Of a stretch of 17,502 bases of DNA, positions 13,413-17,502 are shown one piece after another. A program made the position numbers and the translations under genes. Within the stretch, counting starts at the first letter, position 1; each line of letters starts with the position of its first letter. Source of the stretch: Acetobacteraceae bacterium (GTDB lineage: Bacteria; Pseudomonadota; Alphaproteobacteria; Acetobacterales; Acetobacteraceae). The notes beneath the pieces are model-generated. The model was given only the letters and a program-made list of their open reading frames with translations, ran no database searches and was not told the origin of the DNA. Where the stretch lies: positions 1 to 17,502 of the forward strand of contig PKWQ01000261.1 of the NCBI GenBank assembly GCA_003133265.1. The letters run 5' to 3'.

Positions 13413-14939
13413 TCAGGCCACCGATTGCAGGAGTTGGGCAAACATCGCCTGTGCCGCGGTGATGACCTTGGCGTTGGCGCCATAGGCGTTTTGCAGCGTG
13501 ATCATCAGCGACATCTCGGTATCCATGCTCACCCCCGATCCGGCGGAAAGGGTGGATTGCAAGGATGTCTGCACCGATTGTTCGGTGCTTACCTGGCCGC
13601 TGGTTGTGCTGCTGTCCTGCGCCTGCGCGGCGACGAGGGCGGAGGCGATGCCGGACAGCGTGGCGGGCGGCGAATAGGGCGCGTTCAGCGTGCCGGTGGG
13701 GCCGAGTCCGGTGGTGTTCGACGCGGGTTGCGTCACGCCGCTCTGCGCGTCGGCGCCGAAGGTATAGTTCAGCACGCGGCTGATCAGCGTGGTGAACCCG
13801 GCCGGCCCGCCCGCCGGATTCGGGGTGAAGGCGCTGGCCCCGGTTGGGCTGCCCGCCACCGCCTGGGTGCCGTCGCGCACCAACGAGGCGTTGGCGAGCA
13901 CCGCCGGGTTGACCTGGATGTCGCCGGCGAATCCGACATAGCCGGACTGCGTGGGCGGCCCGCCGCTGGCCGGCACGGTGCCGGTGGCGTCGGTAAAAAG
14001 ATTGAGACCCTGGGCCGAGAAACGGCCGGCCAGGTTCTGGGAGAACTCGTCGAGTTCGCTCTGATCGGTGGGCAGTGTGGTATCACGCAACTTGATGTTG
14101 GCGCCGATCCGCCCGCTGGTGAATTGCGTGGTGACATCCATCCCGTCCAGCGTGATCGCCGGGATGCCGCCGCCTGGATAATAGGCGCCCGGCCCGAGCG
14201 TGGCGCTGGGGACGGAGAACGGATTGGCTTGGCCGTGGATCGGCAGCAACACACCGGTGGTGGTGGTCAGGATCAGGTCGCCGTTCGGCTGTTGCAGCGT
14301 CTTCACGTCGACCAGTTGCGATAAACCCTGTATCGCCGCGTCGCGCTGGTTCTCCAAATCGGCGGTGCTCAGTCCGGTGGCCCTCATGGCGACGATCTGC
14401 TTGGACAGCGTGCCGATGGTGGAGAGCGTGGTGTTCAGCGTGCCGACCTCGGACGCAATCGAATCCTGCGCCGCTTGCCGCTGCGTCACATAGGCGTTGG
14501 ACAGCGTGTTGATGCCGGTGGCGAGCGTCCGCGCCGCGCCGATGACGGCGCCCTGCTGCGGCTGGCTGTCGGGGCCGCCGGCCAGCGTGGAGAAGGCGTC
14601 CTGCAACTTGCCGAGCAGGCTGGGCAGGTCGCTGCCCTGGCCCGGCGTGCCCTGCGCCGCGTCGATCGCGGCCAGCGCCGTCTGGCGGGTGGTTAGGGCG
14701 CCGACGGTGGCGTTCTGCAGCAGCAGGCTGGCCTGCACCTGGGTATTGACGTTGCGCGTCGCCAGGTCGGACATCACGCCCATGCCCACACCGCCGGCGG
14801 TCACGCTTTGCTGCGCCGCCGTTACCACCGCATAGCTCGGCGTGCTGGCATTCGCCACGTTCTGCGAGATGAGCGCGAGCTGGAGGTTGACGTTGGCCAG
14901 ACCGCTGGTGGCGACGGAAATTGCGGAGTCGAGGCTCAT
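13413..14939 (-). CDS. flgK: FlgK, hook-associated protein 1
   Basis: The 508-residue protein has the rod/hook-type N-terminus (MSLDSAISVATSGLANVNLQ then ISQNVANAST) and the C-terminal helix GVSMDTEMSLMITLQNAYGANAKVITAAQAMF that FlgK shares with other axial proteins. The central region is long and Ser/Thr/Gly-rich. FlgK is exported by the flagellar type III system and sits between hook and FlgL. The usual 'NANTPGY' after NVAN is here NASTPSY, with Gly replaced by Ser. The gene follows flgE by 32 nt without an obvious ribosome-binding site. Confidence 0.93.
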   Translation of the reverse strand: MSLDSAISVATSGLANVNLQLALISQNVANASTPSYAVVTAAQQSVTAGGVGMGVMSDLATRNVNTQVQASLLLQNATVGALTTRQTALAAIDAAQGTPGQGSDLPSLLGKLQDAFSTLAGGPDSQPQQGAVIGAARTLATGINTLSNAYVTQRQAAQDSIASEVGTLNTTLSTIGTLSKQIVAMRATGLSTADLENQRDAAIQGLSQLVDVKTLQQPNGDLILTTTTGVLLPIHGQANPFSVPSATLGPGAYYPGGGIPAITLDGMDVTTQFTSGRIGANIKLRDTTLPTDQSELDEFSQNLAGRFSAQGLNLFTDATGTVPASGGPPTQSGYVGFAGDIQVNPAVLANASLVRDGTQAVAGSPTGASAFTPNPAGGPAGFTTLISRVLNYTFGADAQSGVTQPASNTTGLGPTGTLNAPYSPPATLSGIASALVAAQAQDSSTTSGQVSTEQSVQTSLQSTLSAGSGVSMDTEMSLMITLQNAYGANAKVITAAQAMFAQLLQSVA

Positions 14940-14971
14940 GGAAGGGCCATGCGGTCAGGGTTTCCCATCGC

Positions 14972-16273
14972 CTACTGCTTCATGTCGATCGTTGTCTGCA
15001 GCATCTGGTTGGCGGTGGTCACCATCTTGGCGTTGGCCGAGTAGGCCTGCTGGGCGACGATCAGTTTGCTGAACTCGGTGGCGATGTCCACGTTGGAGCC
15101 TTCCACCGACGAGGTCACCAGGGTGCCGGCGCCGTTGGTGTTGGCCGGGTTGGCGGTCGGTGTGCCGGAGGCTTGCGTGGCGGTGTAGGACTGGCCGTTC
15201 TGGCTCTGCAACGCGTTCGGATCGTTGAAGTTGATGATCGGCACCTGCGCGATCGTGCGCGACTGGCCGTTGTTGTAGTTCACCACGACATTGCCGTTGG
15301 TCTGCATGGTGACGGAGGCAAAGCCGCCCGGCGGCACGCCGTTCTGCGTCAGGCTGCCGAGCGTGTACGCGGTGCCGGCATACTGGGTCACGCCGTTGGT
15401 CTGGCCGTAGGTGCCGAGATTGAGCTGGATGGTCTGCGGCGCGGAGCCGAAATTGGTCACGAAGCTGAGCGTGGCCGCGCCGCCGGCGCTGTAGCCGGGC
15501 GTGGTGACGCTGCCGGTGGCGGTGCCGACGTTGCCGATGGTGCCCGGTGCCATGCCATTCGTGCCGAACGTCACATCCGCCGTCCCGACCGCGGGAATGC
15601 CGCTGGTGTCGTCGGGCGAATTCACCGCCACGGTCCAGTCTCCGGCGCTGTTCTGCGTCCAGTTGAGCGAGACCGTGTGCATGGTGCCGAGGGCGTCATA
15701 GACGTCGATCTGCGAGGAAATCGGCGTGCTCGCGGCGGGGGTTGCCGGCAGATTGGCGGCAAGCCTCACCTGGGTGGTCGAGACCGGACTGAACGAGGTC
15801 TGTGTCACCTGGATCGGCGCCATGGAATTCTGGTTGGCCACGCCGGTGGCGGGATTGACCGTCCAGCCATTGAGGAAACCTCCGGCGCTGTTCACCAGAT
15901 AGCCGTTGGTGTCCATCTGGAAGTCGCCGGTGCGGGTGTAGTCCTGCTGCGGACTGAAGGTGGGCTGGCCGTTGACGGTGCCGTTCTGTTCGCTGATGGC
16001 GAAAAAACCCTGGCCGGAGATCGCCAGCGCGGTGGTGTCGGTGGATTGGGTGATGGCGCCTTGCACGTTGTTGGCGTAGGCGGGCAGGGCCACGACCGAA
16101 CCCGACTCGTTCACCGTCGCCGTGCTGGTGGTGAGGTAATCGGTGAAGCTGGTATCGACTTGCTTGTAGCCCACGGTCTGGCTGTTGGCGACGTTGTCGC
16201 TGATATTGCTGAACGCACCAGACTGTGCCGTCAGGCCGCTGATGGACGTATTCAACGCACCGAACAGGGACAT
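14972..16273 (-). CDS. flgE: FlgE, flagellar hook protein
   Basis: The 433-residue hook protein has the canonical N-terminus MSLFGALNTSISGLTAQSGA followed by NISDNVANSQTVGYKQVDTS, a hook core (ALAISGQGFFAI, then FSPQQDYTRTGDFQMDTNGY), and the C-terminal SSVEGSNVDIATEFSKLIVA helix ending in TANQMLQTTIDMKQ. This matches FlgE/hook-type F proteins. The ATG at 16273 is preceded by a strong AGGAGAAG ribosome-binding site. It is probably the first gene of the long minus-strand flagellar run. A sigma-54-type promoter match ends about 70 nt upstream. Confidence 0.95.
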   Translation of the reverse strand: MSLFGALNTSISGLTAQSGAFSNISDNVANSQTVGYKQVDTSFTDYLTTSTATVNESGSVVALPAYANNVQGAITQSTDTTALAISGQGFFAISEQNGTVNGQPTFSPQQDYTRTGDFQMDTNGYLVNSAGGFLNGWTVNPATGVANQNSMAPIQVTQTSFSPVSTTQVRLAANLPATPAASTPISSQIDVYDALGTMHTVSLNWTQNSAGDWTVAVNSPDDTSGIPAVGTADVTFGTNGMAPGTIGNVGTATGSVTTPGYSAGGAATLSFVTNFGSAPQTIQLNLGTYGQTNGVTQYAGTAYTLGSLTQNGVPPGGFASVTMQTNGNVVVNYNNGQSRTIAQVPIINFNDPNALQSQNGQSYTATQASGTPTANPANTNGAGTLVTSSVEGSNVDIATEFSKLIVAQQAYSANAKMVTTANQMLQTTIDMKQ

Positions 16274-16328
16274 CGATCTTCTCCTGTGGCCCGCGAGGGG
16301 CGATTGACGGGCTGGACGAGCCAGCGTG

Positions 16329-16344
16329 TGGCCGGGACGTTGCA
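16329..16344 (+). promoter_or_regulatory. Sigma-54-type promoter match facing the fliK-like gene
   Basis: TGGCCGGGACGTTGCA has the -24 GG and -12 GC at the exact sigma-54 spacing, with a perfect TTGCA -12 element; the -24 element is TGGC followed by two mismatches. A transcript would begin near 16355, about 195 nt before the fliK-like ATG. Confidence 0.4.
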
Positions 16345-16356
16345 GAAACCATGCCA
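16341..16356 (-). promoter_or_regulatory. Sigma-54-type promoter match facing flgE
   Basis: On the minus strand TGGCATGGTTTCTGCA matches TGGCACG-N4-TTGCA with two differences and perfect GG-GC spacing. It would start transcription near 16330, giving a ~57-nt leader to flgE. Hook and other middle/late flagellar genes are commonly sigma-54 dependent. It overlaps the plus-strand match by four bases (TGCA, 16341-16344). Confidence 0.6.
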
Positions 16357-16550
16357 GCCGACCAGGCGCGCGAAACGCGGGGATCGCCGCCATTGGTGCG
16401 GGTTCCAGGCGTGGTGCGATCGGCCGGGCGGCAGAGTCGACCCGGCATTTTCTGCCTGTGCGCGCGGTGGATGGGGCGAAAATGGCCGCATCGGGCGGCG
16501 CATGCGGCTGGCCCGGGAATTGCTGATCCAGTGCCGAGGAGCAGCGATCC

Positions 16551-17502
16551 ATGCCCGCATTGCCGATGCCAACCGCACAGACCCAGGCCGGGCCGTCCGC
16601 CGCGATGCCGGCCGGCCGGCGTGATCTGTCTACGCTGTTTGCGCCGCCGGCCTCGTTCGCCGACAGCATGGTTGCCGCGATGGCGGCCCCGGGCGGCGTG
16701 GCGGCAGCCGCGATCGTCCCGAACGCCAACCCGTCCACGGCCAGCGGACCGGACGCGGCGATCCAGATCGTGGCGGTTGCGCCGATCGTCGGTACGGCGC
16801 CGCCGGCCATCGATGCCGCCTCGGGGAGCGTGGCGCCGGTGCGCCCGGACGCCGCCGCCGGCAGGACGCGCGCGCCGGCGGCGCAGAGCGGCATGGATGC
16901 GGGGACCGACGCCACCGTCATCGTTTCGGCGCCCCAGTTCGTGGCGCCCCAGTTTGTTATACCCCAACCTGTGGCGCCTCAGCTCATGGCGCTCCAGTCC
17001 ACGGCGCTCCAGTCCACGGCGCCCCAGTCCACGGCACTCCCGACTGCGGCACTCCAGACTGCGGTGCCCCAGTCGGCGGCGACGTCGCCGCAGTCTGACG
17101 CGTCGTCGATGCTCCCGGCACAGCCGCCGGCGCCACAATCGCCCATACTGCAATCGGCGCAGCGGGCGCTATCCTTGGGCGGCACGAAGGTGATGATGCC
17201 AACGCCGACTGCTCCCATGGCGAAGCCGTCCTCTCTGTCTCCGTCCTCTCCGTCACCATCGGCAATGCCGCCACTCGATTCCGCGCCCCCGGGGACATCG
17301 CCGCCCGGGCCGCAACAGCCGGAGCAGCCGCGGCCGGCGGGTGCCGCGCGCGCCGATGCGGGGCCGGGTGATCGCGTGCAGGCGCCAGCCGCGTCCACCA
17401 GGCCGGAAGCGCCCGACGTGACGGACGCGTCGCCGGTGAAGGCGCCGCCCGCCGCTACAGCCGCCATGCTGGCGCCGGCCGATCCCGGCCCCGATGTCCT
17501 GG
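16551..17502 (+). CDS. Putative flagellar hook-length control protein FliK, N-terminal part, cut by window end
   Basis: An uninterrupted frame starts at the ATG at 16551, preceded at 9 nt by GAGGAG, and runs off the window; 317 residues are visible. The product is very rich in Ala, Pro, Ser, Gln and Thr, has almost no aromatic residues and should be disordered. It has no membrane segment or signal peptide. An array of ten 5-residue repeats lies at about residues 127-176. A long Pro/Ala-rich N-terminus divergent from flgE is typical of FliK, which measures hook length and switches export specificity; the diagnostic C-terminal domain would lie beyond the window, so the name is inferred from context. 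Confidence 0.65.
   Translation, partial: MPALPMPTAQTQAGPSAAMPAGRRDLSTLFAPPASFADSMVAAMAAPGGVAAAAIVPNANPSTASGPDAAIQIVAVAPIVGTAPPAIDAASGSVAPVRPDAAAGRTRAPAAQSGMDAGTDATVIVSAPQFVAPQFVIPQPVAPQLMALQSTALQSTAPQSTALPTAALQTAVPQSAATSPQSDASSMLPAQPPAPQSPILQSAQRALSLGGTKVMMPTPTAPMAKPSSLSPSSPSPSAMPPLDSAPPGTSPPGPQQPEQPRPAGAARADAGPGDRVQAPAASTRPEAPDVTDASPVKAPPAATAAMLAPADPGPDVL
16929..17078 (+). repeat. Ten tandem 15-bp repeats in the fliK-like gene
   Basis: Ten in-frame 15-bp units with consensus close to GCGCCCCAGTCCACG encode pentapeptides of form A-P/L-Q-x-x (APQFV, APQFV, IPQPV, APQLM, ALQST, ALQST, APQST, ALPTA, ALQTA, VPQSA). Units 5 and 6 are identical, and unit 7 differs from them by one base, which suggests recent duplication in the middle of the array. 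Confidence 0.9.

Noticed and set aside
14921..16624. 567-codon plus-strand open frame opposite flgE
   Set aside because: It is antisense to a clear flgE, is rich in Gly, Arg, His and Val as expected from a GC-rich shadow frame, and has no family resemblance.
16979..17467. 162-codon minus-strand open frame at the right end
   Set aside because: It is opposite the fliK-like frame, which has a good ribosome-binding site, in-frame repeats and fitting context; the minus frame is Gly/Ala/Asp-rich low-complexity sequence.

Overview
The window looks like chromosomal DNA from an alphaproteobacterium. The best guess is the Acetobacteraceae/Rhodospirillales, because it is GC-rich, carries the alphaproteobacterial flagellin regulators FlbT and FlaF, and has a housekeeping block of CnoX, a Lon-N-domain protein, a Trm112-like protein and a DUF971 protein. 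No species can be named from the sequence alone.

Left part (1-2467): a less GC-rich, accessory-looking stretch. It holds an unrecognised protein (219-932), then a close pair made of a 64-residue helical protein (1162-1356) and a DUF4239-type membrane protein (1367-2128). A gene-poor spacer follows, and then a tRNA-Gly(GCC) gene on the minus strand (2468-2542), which may mark the edge of an island.

Middle part (2762-4996): a compact plus-strand operon of four genes: cnoX, Lon substrate-binding domain protein, Trm112/UPF0434 protein and DUF971 protein. It converges on the flagellar cluster with only 7 nt between stop codons, and a short hairpin spans both stops.

Right part (5004-16273): ten minus-strand genes, probably transcribed from right to left: flgE, flgK, flgL, flagellin, flbT, flaF, a DUF1217 protein, a TPR-methyltransferase fusion, a TPR-SPINDLY/GT41 O-GlcNAc-transferase-like protein and a second methyltransferase. 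The order runs from hook, through hook-filament junction and filament, to post-transcriptional control of flagellin, and then to a translationally coupled glycosyltransferase/methyltransferase module that probably modifies flagellin or other flagellar proteins.

Divergent from flgE is a plus-strand open frame (16551 to the window end, truncated) that looks like the Pro/Ala-rich N-terminal half of the hook-length protein FliK. It contains ten 15-bp tandem repeats. The flgE-fliK spacer contains two sigma-54-type promoter matches on opposite strands that share the same four bases at their -12 ends, suggesting mutually exclusive initiation.

The most interesting items are the flagellar TPR-MTase/OGT/MTase module, the overlapping sigma-54 promoters, the structured flagellin leader next to flbT, and the repeat array in the putative fliK.
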